A stretch of DNA of 34,339 nt from contig NZ_AGBF01000060.1 of NCBI RefSeq assembly GCF_000225525.1, forward strand, positions 1 to 34,339, written 5' to 3'. The stretch's first letter is position 1. The number at the start of each line of letters is the position of its first letter. The notes under the pieces are model-generated. The model was not told the DNA's origin and searched no databases. It was given only the letters and a program-made list of their open reading frames with translations. A program made the position numbers and the translations under genes. Source of the DNA: Streptomyces zinciresistens K42. Lineage in GTDB: Bacteria > Actinomycetota > Actinomycetes > Streptomycetales > Streptomycetaceae. Shown here in pieces: positions 1 through 8,196 of the stretch.

Positions 1-2
1 GC

Positions 3-563
3 GCCGGACGCTATCTCGACGCCTACTTCACCCGGCGCGTCACCCTCGGCGGGGACCGCTGCGGCGGCGCGGACCCCGACGGGATGCTGTGCGGCTTCGG
101 CGCGCACGAGGGCCGTACGGTCGCCTACGCCGCGCAGACCGGGACCGCGACCCGCCCCGCCGGGTACCGCACCGCCGCCCGGCTCGTCCGGCTGGCCGAC
201 CGGCTCGGCATCCCGGTGCTGACCCTGGTGGACACCCCGGGTGCCGCGAACGACGCGGAGGCGGAGCGGCAGGCGGTGGGGCCGGCCGTCGCCGACCTGT
301 TCGGGGCGATGGCGGCGGCGCGCACCCCGGTCACCAGCCTGCTGATCGGCGAGGGCGGCTCGGGCGGCGCGCTGGCCCTGGCGGCGCCCGGCGCCACCTG
401 GGCCACGCCGGACAGCTACTTCTCGGTGATCGCGCCGGAGCTCGCGGCGGCGATCCTGAAGCGCGGCCCCGACGAGGTGCGGCCCACCGCGGACCAGCTG
501 CGGCTGCGACCGCAGGACCTGGTGGAACTGGGGGTGATCCGGGGCGTCCTGCAAGGCCCCTGA
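3..563 (+). CDS. Acyl-CoA carboxylase carboxyltransferase, 3' part
   Basis: The open frame runs from the left edge of the window to a TGA at 561-563, so the gene is cut at its 5' end and only about 186 C-terminal residues are visible. The protein has the crotonase-fold signature of the biotin-dependent carboxyltransferase: a VDTPGA motif (about 228-245 in DNA) and an IGEGGSGGALAL motif (about 346-381) that forms the oxyanion hole and acyl-CoA pocket. This spacing is that of the AccA-like (alpha) half, so the whole protein may be AccA or a fused beta/alpha subunit of the kind annotated near mbl in S. coelicolor; that comparison is from memory. It would transfer carboxylate from carboxybiotin to acetyl- or propionyl-CoA in the cytoplasm to feed fatty-acid or polyketide synthesis. 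Family assignment is firm; exact substrate is not. Confidence 0.88.
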   Translation, partial: AGRYLDAYFTRRVTLGGDRCGGADPDGMLCGFGAHEGRTVAYAAQTGTATRPAGYRTAARLVRLADRLGIPVLTLVDTPGAANDAEAERQAVGPAVADLFGAMAAARTPVTSLLIGEGGSGGALALAAPGATWATPDSYFSVIAPELAAAILKRGPDEVRPTADQLRLRPQDLVELGVIRGVLQGP

Positions 564-818
564 CCGGGGCGCGCCCCCCGGGCCCGCACGGCCCTCCTTT
601 ACGGGAAGGCCGCCGCTCACACCGTCCCGACACGCCAGCTGACGGCCCATCAGCGGCAGAAACCCCCATTCAGCGGCACCCCGCCCGGCCCCCTCCAGAA
701 GGCGCCCCCCTCGCCGCCCCGCGCACGATGCGAGGGAGGCCGCCGCACCGACGGCCCCCGGCGAGGCCCGCCACCCACCCGGCGGTCCCCCGGTCTGCGC
801 GCTCGGGAGGACCCGCCC

Positions 819-1853
819 ATGACCGCCACTCTGGAACAGCTGCGACGCTGCCACTTCGCCGTCGACCTGGGGGCGGCCAGGACGCGCGTCTACGTGAGGG
901 GCGCGGGCCTCGTCGTGGACCAGCCCTCCGCCGCCGCCGTGAACACCCGCACCGGGGCCCTCATCGCGGTCGGCGAGTTCGCGGAGCGGATGACCGGCCG
1001 CACCCCGGACTACATCCGTGTCGTACGGCCCGTCTCCGGCGGCACGGTCGTCGACATCGACATGGCCCAGCGGATGCTGCGGCACCTGCTCGGCGACAAG
1101 GTGCGCCGCGCCCTGCGCCGCAAGCCGTTCCTGCGGGCCGCGGTCTGCACCCCGCACGACGCCGACCCCCTCGCCCAGCGCGCCGCCATCGAGACCCTGG
1201 TCGGGCTGGGCGCCCGGCGCGTCGAACTGGTGGACACGCTGATCGCGGCGGCCGTGGGCTGCGGACTGCCGGTGGAGCAGCCCGAGGCCAGCATGATCAT
1301 GGTGTGCGGGGCCGCCGCGACCGAGGTCGCCGTGCTCTCCCTCGGCAACATCGTCACCGCCGAGCGGGTCCGCGTCGGCGGCGAGGCCGTGGACCACGCG
1401 ATCGTGCAGCACCTCAGGCACGAGCACGAGCTGATGCTGCCCAGCCAGAACGTACGGCCCCTGCAACTCGCCCTCTCCGGCAACGGACTCACCGCCCAGG
1501 GCCCCGCCTCCACGGAGATCCACGGCCGCGACGTCTGCACCGGCCTCGCCCGCTCGGTCCAGGTCGACACGGCCGCCGTCCGCGACGCCATCCAGACCCC
1601 GCTCACGGCCGTCCTCGACAGCATCGGCAAGGTCCTGCGGGACTGCCCGCCCGACCTGGTGGCCGACCTCGCGGACCGCGGGATCATGATGGTCGGCGGC
1701 AGCGCGCTGCTGCCCGGCTTCGACGAGATGCTCCGCCAGGCCACCAGCATGCCGGTCCACATCGCCGAACGCCCCGACGTCTGCGCGGTCCAGGGCCTGG
1801 GCACGATGCTGGAGGGCAGGATCGAACCCCTGGAACTGGACCCGGCGGCCTGA
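819..1853 (+). CDS. mbl: MreB-like actin homologue Mbl
   Basis: A 344-residue MreB/Mbl-family protein. The ATG at 819 has a GGGAGG about 9 bases upstream. The phosphate-1 loop is seen as DLGAART near residues 17-23, and the C-terminal adenosine motif as MMVGGSALLPG near residues 290-300. The phosphate-2 loop, normally DIGGGTTE, reads VCGAAATE near residues 161-168, so the invariant aspartate and two glycines are missing. In Streptomyces, Mbl is an MreB-dependent protein that localises to sporulating aerial hyphae and contributes to the spore wall (known for S. coelicolor SCO2451). It is monocistronic here, with a 255-base empty gap upstream and no mreCD beside it, also typical of mbl rather than mreB. 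The degenerate phosphate-2 loop suggests weak or absent ATP hydrolysis; this is inference. Confidence 0.9.
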   Translation: MTATLEQLRRCHFAVDLGAARTRVYVRGAGLVVDQPSAAAVNTRTGALIAVGEFAERMTGRTPDYIRVVRPVSGGTVVDIDMAQRMLRHLLGDKVRRALRRKPFLRAAVCTPHDADPLAQRAAIETLVGLGARRVELVDTLIAAAVGCGLPVEQPEASMIMVCGAAATEVAVLSLGNIVTAERVRVGGEAVDHAIVQHLRHEHELMLPSQNVRPLQLALSGNGLTAQGPASTEIHGRDVCTGLARSVQVDTAAVRDAIQTPLTAVLDSIGKVLRDCPPDLVADLADRGIMMVGGSALLPGFDEMLRQATSMPVHIAERPDVCAVQGLGTMLEGRIEPLELDPAA

Positions 1854-1867
1854 CGCGCGGTCCGCCG

Positions 1868-1981
1868 TCAGTACGGCAGGATCCGCCCCGAAGGGGTCCG
1901 GCGGTCGATCTCGCCGCGGGTGTCGCGGGGCGCGGCGGGCCTGCGGGTGGTGCGCACACGGACGTGGGTCTGGCGGTTCAT
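1868..1981 (-). CDS. Very small basic protein, 37 aa
   Basis: I do not recognise a family. A longer frame reaches upstream, but the ATG at 1981 is preceded by a near-perfect AGGAGG seven bases away, which makes this the best start and gives a 37-residue, strongly arginine-rich peptide ending GRILPY. It has no hydrophobic segment and no cysteines. It lies tail to tail with mbl, with 14 bases between stop codons. The good ribosome-binding site argues for a real gene; the composition would also be expected from any random frame in such GC-rich DNA, so confidence is moderate. Confidence 0.5.
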   Translation of the reverse strand: MNRQTHVRVRTTRRPAAPRDTRGEIDRRTPSGRILPY

Positions 1982-2220
1982 GACGCCCTCCTCGTGCCTC
2001 GGGTCCGTTGCGTCCGGCCTTCGCTCCGCAACCTTTCGGCACATCGTGCCCACCCAGGCACCCGTCATGCCTCGACGGCGGGCCGGCAAGTGCGGGCGGG
2101 GCCGGCCGGGGGCCGGGAAGAGGCGCACGCTCGTCAGTGGGCCCGCGACGACCGACCCCGGCCCGGCCCCGCGGACGTGTTCCGGACGGATGCGGGCGAC
2201 GGGCGCGCCGACGGGCCGCG

Positions 2221-2270
2221 CTCCGGTCAGGTCCGGTCAGATCAAGTCAGGTCCGGTCCGGTCCGGCCGA
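2221..2270. repeat. Five-unit 10-bp tandem repeat upstream of DUF1876 gene
   Basis: Five consecutive 10-base units align on the core (G/A)GTCAG or GGTCCG: ctccGGTCAG, gtccGGTCAG, atcaAGTCAG, gtccGGTCCG, gtccGGCCGA. The array ends 11 bases before the ATG at 2282, inside the 300-base gap between the 37-aa gene and the DUF1876 gene. Nothing else was recognised in that gap. A 10-base period places every unit on the same face of the helix. Confidence 0.7.
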
Positions 2271-2281
2271 CAGGGACTCCG

Positions 2282-2572
2282 ATGGGTGTGATCTCGATGG
2301 AAGACAAGCAGTGGACCGTACGGATCCGCATCACCGAGGACGGCGGCGACACCCGTGCCGAGGCCGTGCTCGCCGCGGGGGACGCGCCGGCCGTCACCGG
2401 CCGGGGCGCCGCCCACCGCAACCCGCTCGACCGGCCCGTGGCGGAGATCGGCGACGAACTGGCCGCGAGCCGGGCCCTGGAGGACCTGGCGACGCGGCTG
2501 CGCGCCGTCGCCGCCGACGGCATCGCGGGATCGGCCGGCCCCCTGGACGACGGCGCCTGGGAGCGGCCCTGA
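2282..2572 (+). CDS. DUF1876 domain protein
   Basis: A 96-residue protein of the DUF1876 (dsRBD-like fold) family common in Streptomyces, recognised by the N-terminal KQWTVRIRITEDGGDTRAEA strand and the central RNPLDRPVAEIGDELAASRAL segment that ends in a helix. The function of the family is unknown. The ATG at 2282 has GGGA five bases upstream; an in-frame ATG at 2297 is also possible but has a weaker site. The gene is isolated, between the 10-bp repeat array and the convergent response-regulator gene, so an operon role is unlikely. It has no signal peptide and no membrane segment and should be cytoplasmic. Confidence 0.8.
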   Translation: MGVISMEDKQWTVRIRITEDGGDTRAEAVLAAGDAPAVTGRGAAHRNPLDRPVAEIGDELAASRALEDLATRLRAVAADGIAGSAGPLDDGAWERP

Positions 2573-2665
2573 ACCACCCCTGCGCACCCGGCGTCGGCAG
2601 ACCCGCGCACCCGGCCGGCCCTGCCCGCCGCCAGCCGGCCCTGCCCGCCGTCAACCGCCCCCGTC

Positions 2666-3346
2666 TCAGTCCTCCACCCACCCGTACCGCCGCTCCGGCC
2701 GTCCCGCGTGGCCGTAGCGGAGGGAGACCTCCGCGCGGCCCGTGACGCTGAAGTGCTCCAGGTAGCGGCGGGCGCTGACGCGTGACACGCCGAGCCGGGC
2801 CGCGCACTCGGCGGCGGAGAGGGTGCCGCCGGCCGCGCGCAGCTCCCGTTCGATCAGCTCGGCGGTCTCCACGCTCATGCCCTTGGGCAGGGCGGCCGGC
2901 GCGAGGGCCGGGGCCGCTCCGCGCGCCAGGGCCCGGTCCACGTCGGACTGGCCGCTGACGACGGCCGCGTACAGGTTGCTGCGCCGGGCGGCGTACCGCT
3001 CCAGCCGGGCCCGCAGGTCCTGCGCGTCGAACGGCTTGAGCAGGTAGTCGACGACGCCCTGGCGCACGGCGCCGCGCACCGCCTCCGCCTCGCGTGCCGC
3101 GCTGATCACCATGACGTCGCAGTCGTGCCCGGCGGTGCGCAGCCGGGGGATGACCTCCAGGCCGAACATGTCGGGCAGATAGAGGTCGAGCAGCACCAGG
3201 TCGGGCTGGAGCTCGGCGACCGCGGTGAGCGCCTGTTCGCCGCAGTTCGCGGTGCCGACCACCCGGAACCCGTCGACGTCGTCGACGAACCCGCGGTGGA
3301 TCCGCGCCACCATGAAGTCGTCCTCCACGATCAGCACCTCGGTCAT
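2666..3346 (-). CDS. CitB/DcuR-type response regulator
   Basis: A 226-residue response regulator. The N-terminal receiver shows the acidic pair E8-D9-D10, the phosphoacceptor D54 in LVLLDLYLPD and the conserved lysine in LLKPF near residue 108. After a linker comes a winged-helix-like HTH (about residues 155-225, including SAAECAARLGVSRVSARRYL) as in the CitB/DpiA/DcuR subgroup. Its start overlaps the stop of the upstream sensor kinase gene by four bases (ATGA), so the two are translationally coupled. The pair diverges from the tct operon 104 bases away, which suggests that this regulator binds the intergenic region 5011-5113 to control uptake of a di- or tricarboxylate. Family is firm; the target is inferred from position. 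Confidence 0.92.
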   Translation of the reverse strand: MTEVLIVEDDFMVARIHRGFVDDVDGFRVVGTANCGEQALTAVAELQPDLVLLDLYLPDMFGLEVIPRLRTAGHDCDVMVISAAREAEAVRGAVRQGVVDYLLKPFDAQDLRARLERYAARRSNLYAAVVSGQSDVDRALARGAAPALAPAALPKGMSVETAELIERELRAAGGTLSAAECAARLGVSRVSARRYLEHFSVTGRAEVSLRYGHAGRPERRYGWVED

Positions 3347-5010
3347 CGCACTGTCTCCGTCGCTCGGTCGGCCGGGCGGCCGACGGACATCCGGGCGGTG
3401 AACATGGCGCCCTCGCGCGTGTTGGCCACCGACACCTCACCGCCCCGGCGCTTGCACACCAGCCGGGTCAGCGCCAGGCCGATGCCCCGGTCTCCGCCCT
3501 GGGCCGCGGCCTTGGTGGTGAAACCGTGCGAGAACACCTCCTGGGCCAGCTCGGGCGCGACGCCCGGCCCCGAGTCCCGTACGACGATCTCCACGCTGGA
3601 GGCGTCCTGGCGCAGTTCGACCTCCACCCAGGCGCCGCGGTCGTCCTCCCCGGCGGGCGGAGCGCCGGTGGCCGCGTCGACGGCGTTGTCCACGAGGTTG
3701 CCGAGCACGGTGGCCACGTCCGCGGAGTCGGTCGGCTCCAGCCGGTCCAGGGCGGTGCGTTCGGAGATCAGCAGCCGGACCTTGCGTTCGGCGGCCAGCG
3801 CCGACTTGGCCATGAGCAGCGCGGCGACGGCCCGGTCCCGTATCCGGCTGGTGATGCCGAGGTCGAGGGACTCGCGGTGCTTGCGCAGGGCGCGGACGTA
3901 CTGCACGACCTCCTCGTGCTCGCCGATCTGGATGAGCCCGGAGATGGTGTGCAGCTGGTTGGAGAACTCGTGGGCCTGGGCGCGCAGCAGCTCGGTGGTG
4001 CTGCGGAAGGAGCCCAGTTCCCTTTCCAGCTGGGCGAGTTCGGTGCGGTCGCGCAGGGTCGTCACGGAGCCGAGGCGGCGGCCGTCCTTGGTGACGTCCA
4101 TCCGGTTCATCACCAGCACCCGGCCCCGGCGCACGACGACCTCGTCGCGCCGCGCGAGCGCGCCGGGCCCGCCCTCGGGCGCCGTGCCGGCCAGGACGTC
4201 GTAGAGCCGTCCCTCGATCCCGAGGCCGGTCAGGCTCATGCCGACGCAGTGCTCGGGCAGGTCGAGCAGGCGCCGGCCGACGGCGTTCACCAGGGTCAGC
4301 CGCTGGTGCGGGTCCAGGGCGACGACGCCCTCGGCGATCCCGAACAGCATCGCCTCGCGGTGTTCGGCGAGCCCGGCGATCTCGCGCGGCTCCATGCCGA
4401 AGGTCTGCCGTTTGATCCGCCGGGCCAGCAGCCAGGAGCCGGCCACCCCGAGGACGCTGGCGACGCCCAGGTAGACCAGCAGGTAGGAGGAGGCGCCGAC
4501 CAGCCGCTGCCAGACGGACGGCGAGGCGCGCCCGATCATCACCGTGCCGAGGTGGTCGCCCGCGGCGGCGCCGAGGACCGGTGCCTGGGCGACCAGTTCG
4601 GTGACGCCGCCGACCGGCAGCTCCCCGGACCAGCCGCGGCCCTCGGCGATGCGCGGACCGCCGGTCGGCATCCGGGTGCCGACCAGCGTCGGGTTGGTCG
4701 AGGCGACGATCTTCCCCGAGCCGTCGGAGACCGTGGCGGAGGTGACCCCCGACCTGGTCAGCGTGGACTGGAGCTGGGGTGCGAGCATCTCGGCGGGGGC
4801 GGGCCGCACGAGCTGGGTGCGCACCAGCGGGTTGCTCGCCATCTCCTCCGCGAGCGCGGTCACCCGGCGTCCCTCGACCCGGTCGAAGGTCGCCTGGGAC
4901 TGCGCGAGGGAGACGGCGGCCACGGCGGCCAGCACGATGACGACGATGGCGAGCTGCCAGAGCAGCAGCGCGCCCGCGAGCGTCTGGCGTCTGTGGTGCC
5001 GTGAGGTCAT
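3343..5010 (-). CDS. CitA/DcuS-type sensor histidine kinase
   Basis: A 555-residue membrane sensor kinase. Order: membrane helix at about 14-37, extracytoplasmic sensing domain at about 38-173 (PDC/PAS-like, expected to bind a carboxylate), second helix at about 175-196, cytoplasmic PAS at about 216-322, then a SpoOB-like dimerisation helix whose QAHEFSNQLH motif puts the phosphorylated histidine at about H347. The HATPase domain shows NLVDNAVDA (N box), RDSGPGVA (G1) and GIGLALTRL (G2). A TTG at 5034 could extend the frame by eight residues, but the ATG at 5010 is the more usual start; neither has a strong ribosome site. It is coupled to the response regulator and divergent from tctCBA, so citrate or a related tricarboxylate is the likely ligand. 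The ligand is inference. Confidence 0.92.
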   Translation of the reverse strand: MTSRHHRRQTLAGALLLWQLAIVVIVLAAVAAVSLAQSQATFDRVEGRRVTALAEEMASNPLVRTQLVRPAPAEMLAPQLQSTLTRSGVTSATVSDGSGKIVASTNPTLVGTRMPTGGPRIAEGRGWSGELPVGGVTELVAQAPVLGAAAGDHLGTVMIGRASPSVWQRLVGASSYLLVYLGVASVLGVAGSWLLARRIKRQTFGMEPREIAGLAEHREAMLFGIAEGVVALDPHQRLTLVNAVGRRLLDLPEHCVGMSLTGLGIEGRLYDVLAGTAPEGGPGALARRDEVVVRRGRVLVMNRMDVTKDGRRLGSVTTLRDRTELAQLERELGSFRSTTELLRAQAHEFSNQLHTISGLIQIGEHEEVVQYVRALRKHRESLDLGITSRIRDRAVAALLMAKSALAAERKVRLLISERTALDRLEPTDSADVATVLGNLVDNAVDAATGAPPAGEDDRGAWVEVELRQDASSVEIVVRDSGPGVAPELAQEVFSHGFTTKAAAQGGDRGIGLALTRLVCKRRGGEVSVANTREGAMFTARMSVGRPADRATETVR

Positions 5011-5113
5011 GACCACTATGAACTCAACCTTCAATGGTCACACAACCGAGACGGGGTGTCTCAGGAACCGCACAATCATGGCGCCGGATCGGGCCGAGCG
5101 AAAGAGATGAGCC

Positions 5114-6124
5114 ATGAGAAGTCGACGAGCCGCACTTGTCGCAGCCCTTGCCGCCGTGTCGATGGCCGCGGTCAGCGCCTGCGGCGCCACCGCCGAGAAG
5201 GAGGGGTCGGGGGGTTCCGGCGGGTCCGGCAAGCCCGTGACGGGCCTGCGCCTGATGGTCCCCAACACGCCGGGCAGCGGTTACGACCTCACCGCCCGCA
5301 CCGTCTCCCAGGTCATGCAGGACGCGGGGGTCGCCTCCGGGGTGCAGGTGTTCAACCTGCCCGGCGCCAGCGGCACCGTGGGCCTGCAGCGCCTGGTGAA
5401 CGAGAAGGGCAACGGCAAGATGGCCATGCAGATGGGCCTGGGTGTCGTCGGTGCCTCGTACACCTCGAAGTCGAAGGCGACCCTGACGGACACCACGCCG
5501 GTCGCCCGGCTGATCGAGGAGGCGGGCGCGATCGTCGTGCCGAAGAACTCCCCGTACAAGACGATGGACGACCTCGTCACCGCCTGGAAGAAGAACCCCA
5601 AGAAGCTCTCCGTGGGCGGCGGTTCGTCGCTGGGCGGCCCCGACCACCTGCTGCCGATGCAGCTCGCGAAGGCCGTCGGGATCAAGCCGAAGGACGTCAA
5701 CTACATCTCCTACGACGGCGGCGGCGAACTGCTGCCGGCCGTCCTCGGCAACAAGCTGGCCTTCGGCGCCAGCGGGTACAGCGAGTTCCTCGACCAGATC
5801 GAGGCCGGCCAGGTCCGGGTGCTCGCCGTCACCAGCGAGAAGCCCATCGACGCGCTGAAGGACGCGCCCACACTGAAGGACTCCGGCATCGACCTGGTCT
5901 TCACCAACTGGCGCGGCATCGTGGCACCGCCCGGCATCAGCGCCGAGCAGAAGAAGACCTGGGTCGACGCGATGACCCGGATGCAGGCGTCGAAGGAGTG
6001 GAAGGCGCAGCTCGCGAAGAACGGCTGGGTCGACGCCTTCGCCACCGGCGACGAGTTCGGCACCTTCCTGGCCGAACAGGACAAGGCGGTCGCCGACCTG
6101 CTGGCCGAGCTCGGCCTGGCATGA
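5114..6124 (+). CDS. tctC: Tripartite tricarboxylate transporter solute-binding lipoprotein
   Basis: A 336-residue TctC-family binding protein. The N-terminus is a lipoprotein signal peptide with the lipobox V20-S21-A22-C23, so the mature protein should be anchored to the outer face of the membrane. It then carries the family's opening strand LRLMVPNTPGSGYDLTAR, the GASGTVGLQRLV segment and the GGGSSLGGPDHLL loop that lines the ligand pocket. The ATG at 5114 follows a GAGATGAG stretch. The gene starts the tctC-tctB-tctA-usp run; its stop overlaps the tctB start by four bases (ATGA). The substrate is presumably citrate or another tri/dicarboxylate sensed by the adjacent kinase. Specificity cannot be read from the sequence. 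Confidence 0.93.
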   Translation: MRSRRAALVAALAAVSMAAVSACGATAEKEGSGGSGGSGKPVTGLRLMVPNTPGSGYDLTARTVSQVMQDAGVASGVQVFNLPGASGTVGLQRLVNEKGNGKMAMQMGLGVVGASYTSKSKATLTDTTPVARLIEEAGAIVVPKNSPYKTMDDLVTAWKKNPKKLSVGGGSSLGGPDHLLPMQLAKAVGIKPKDVNYISYDGGGELLPAVLGNKLAFGASGYSEFLDQIEAGQVRVLAVTSEKPIDALKDAPTLKDSGIDLVFTNWRGIVAPPGISAEQKKTWVDAMTRMQASKEWKAQLAKNGWVDAFATGDEFGTFLAEQDKAVADLLAELGLA

Positions 6125-6660
6125 GCTCGCCCGTGAAGGACGAACGAGCCGTGGAGGAGAACCCTCCGCCCCGGGAGGGCGGGGACCGCGCGCAGTACGG
6201 CGTGTGCGCGTTCCTCGCCCTGCTGGGCGCCGCGGTGATCGTGGACGCCCTCGGCATCGCGCACGTCACCAGCGGCATCGACCCGGTCGGGCCGCGCGCG
6301 GTCCCGCTGATCCTGGGCGGGCTGCTGGTGGTGCTCGCGGTGCTGTACGGCGTGGACGTGGCCCGGGGCGGCCACGGCGAGCCGGAGGCCGGCGAGGACG
6401 TGGACCTGTCGGCCGGCAGCGACTGGCGCACGGTCACCCTGCTGGTCGCGGTGTTCCTGGCGAACGCCCTGCTCATCGAGCGCCTGGGCTGGGTGATCAG
6501 CGGCGCCCTGCTGTTCTGGGGCACGGCGTTCGCGCTGGGCAACCGGCACTACGTACGCAATCTGCTGATCGCCGTGACGCTGTCCCTGACGACGTTCTAC
6601 GCGTTCGCGATCGGCCTCGGCGTGAACCTGCCCGCCGGTGTCCTGCAAGGAATCCTGTGA
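6121..6660 (+). CDS. tctB: Tripartite tricarboxylate transporter small membrane subunit
   Basis: A 179-residue TctB-family protein with four membrane segments: about 26-46 (FLALLGAAVIVDALGIA), 60-80 (AVPLILGGLLVVLAVLYG), 105-125 (TLLVAVFLANALLIERLG) and a C-terminal pair from about 128 onward. TctB partners with TctA and TctC to form a sodium-driven secondary importer. The start at 6121 overlaps the tctC stop in an ATGA arrangement. The N-terminal 20 residues are charged and cytoplasmic. A short hydrophilic loop (PEAGEDVDLSAGSDW) joins helices 2 and 3, as expected for the family. Confidence 0.9.
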   Translation: MSSPVKDERAVEENPPPREGGDRAQYGVCAFLALLGAAVIVDALGIAHVTSGIDPVGPRAVPLILGGLLVVLAVLYGVDVARGGHGEPEAGEDVDLSAGSDWRTVTLLVAVFLANALLIERLGWVISGALLFWGTAFALGNRHYVRNLLIAVTLSLTTFYAFAIGLGVNLPAGVLQGIL

Positions 6661-6667
6661 GGCCGCG

Positions 6668-8170
6668 ATGGACAACCTGAACAACCTCATGCAGGGCTTC
6701 GCGGACGTCATGGCCCCGATGAACCTGCTGCTCGCCCTGATCGGCGTCGTGATCGGCACCGCGGTGGGCGTCCTGCCGGGCATCGGCCCGGCGATGACGG
6801 TGGCGCTGCTGCTGCCGGTGACGTACGGCATGGAGCCGGTGCAGGCGTTCATCATGTTCGCCGGCATCTTCTACGGCGGCATGTACGGCGGCTCGACGAC
6901 GTCGATCCTGCTGAACACGCCCGGCGAGTCGTCGTCGGTGGTCACCGCCATCGAGGGCAACAAGATGGCCAAGGCGGGCCGCGCGGCGCAGGCCCTGGCC
7001 ACGGCGGCGATCGGCTCCTTCGTGGCGGGCACCATCGGCACCCTGCTGCTGGTCCTGGTCACCCCGTTCGTCGTGGACTTCGCGGTGAGCCTGGGCGCCC
7101 CCGACTACTTCGCGCTGATGCTGCTGTCGTTCATCGCGGTCACCTCCGTGCTCGGCTCCTCGCGCATCCGGGGCTTCATCTCCCTGCTGCTCGGGCTGAC
7201 GATCGGCCTGGTCGGCATCGACTCGGTCTCCGGGCAGCAGCGGCTCACCCTCGGCATACCGCAGCTGGCCGACGGCATCGACGTCGTGGTGGTGGCCGTC
7301 GGCATCTTCGCCGTGGGCGAGGCGCTGTGGGTGGCCGCGCATCTGCGGCGCCGGCCCGCCGAGGTGGTCCCGGTCGGCCGCCCCTGGATGGGCCGGCAGG
7401 ACTGGCGGCGGTCGTGGCGGCCGTGGCTGCGCGGGACGGCGTTCGGCTTCCCGTTCGGCGCGCTGCCGGCGGGCGGCGCGGAGATCCCGACCTTCCTGTC
7501 GTACGCCACGGAGAAGCGGCTGAGCAAGCACCCCGAGGAGTTCGGCAAGGGGGCGATCGAGGGCGTGGCGGGCCCGGAGGCGGCCAACAACGCGTCGGCG
7601 GCGGGTACGTTGGTTCCGATGCTGGCGATCGGCCTCCCGACGAACGCGACCGCGGCGGTGATGCTGGCGGCCTTCCAGTCGTACGGCATCCAGCCGGGGC
7701 CGCTGCTGTTCGAGCGCGAGGCGAGTCTGGTGTGGGTCCTCATCGCCAGCCTCTTCGTCGGCAACCTGCTGCTGTTGCTGCTGAACCTCCCCCTGGCCCC
7801 GGCCTGGGCGAAGCTGCTGCAGATCCCGCGCCCCTACCTGTACGCGGGCATCCTGTTCTTCGCCTCCATGGGCGCCTACGCCGTCAACGCCCAGCCGCTG
7901 GACCTGTTCATCCTGCTCCTCCTCGGCCTGCTCGGCTTCGCCATGCGCCGCTTCGGGCTGCCGGTGCTGCCGCTGATCGTCGGGGTGATCCTGGGCCCGC
8001 GGGCGGAGCTGCAGGGCAGGCGCTCCCTCCAGCTCTCCGGGGGCGAGCTGTCGGGCCTGCTGGGCGGCCCGGTGTCGTACACGGTCTACGCGGTGATCGC
8101 CCTGGTCCTCGTGTGGCCGCTGATAGGCAGGTTCGTCCTGCGTCCGCCGGGCACGCGAAGCACTCCCTGA
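6668..8170 (+). CDS. tctA: Tripartite tricarboxylate transporter large membrane subunit
   Basis: A 500-residue TctA-family permease with about 11-12 membrane helices. It carries the family's two diagnostic inverted motifs: GVLPGIGPAMTVALLLPVT near residues 35-53 and, in the second half, a related glycine/proline loop at GALPAGGAEIPTFLSY near residues 263-278, plus the GGMYGGSTTSILLNTPGE loop near 72-89. The ATG at 6668 lies seven bases after the tctB stop. Another in-frame start 30 bases upstream would overlap tctB and is less likely. It forms the transport channel of the importer and is followed by the usp gene after 26 bases. Confidence 0.93.
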   Translation: MDNLNNLMQGFADVMAPMNLLLALIGVVIGTAVGVLPGIGPAMTVALLLPVTYGMEPVQAFIMFAGIFYGGMYGGSTTSILLNTPGESSSVVTAIEGNKMAKAGRAAQALATAAIGSFVAGTIGTLLLVLVTPFVVDFAVSLGAPDYFALMLLSFIAVTSVLGSSRIRGFISLLLGLTIGLVGIDSVSGQQRLTLGIPQLADGIDVVVVAVGIFAVGEALWVAAHLRRRPAEVVPVGRPWMGRQDWRRSWRPWLRGTAFGFPFGALPAGGAEIPTFLSYATEKRLSKHPEEFGKGAIEGVAGPEAANNASAAGTLVPMLAIGLPTNATAAVMLAAFQSYGIQPGPLLFEREASLVWVLIASLFVGNLLLLLLNLPLAPAWAKLLQIPRPYLYAGILFFASMGAYAVNAQPLDLFILLLLGLLGFAMRRFGLPVLPLIVGVILGPRAELQGRRSLQLSGGELSGLLGGPVSYTVYAVIALVLVWPLIGRFVLRPPGTRSTP

Positions 8171-8196
8171 CGATTCTGGAGATTCTGGAGATCGAG

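Noticed and set aside
89..2281. Long open frame on the + strand before the DUF1876 gene
   Set aside because: It runs in a shifted frame through the carboxyltransferase and mbl genes and is arginine/proline/glycine-rich, as expected from GC-rich shadows; only its last 97 codons are real.
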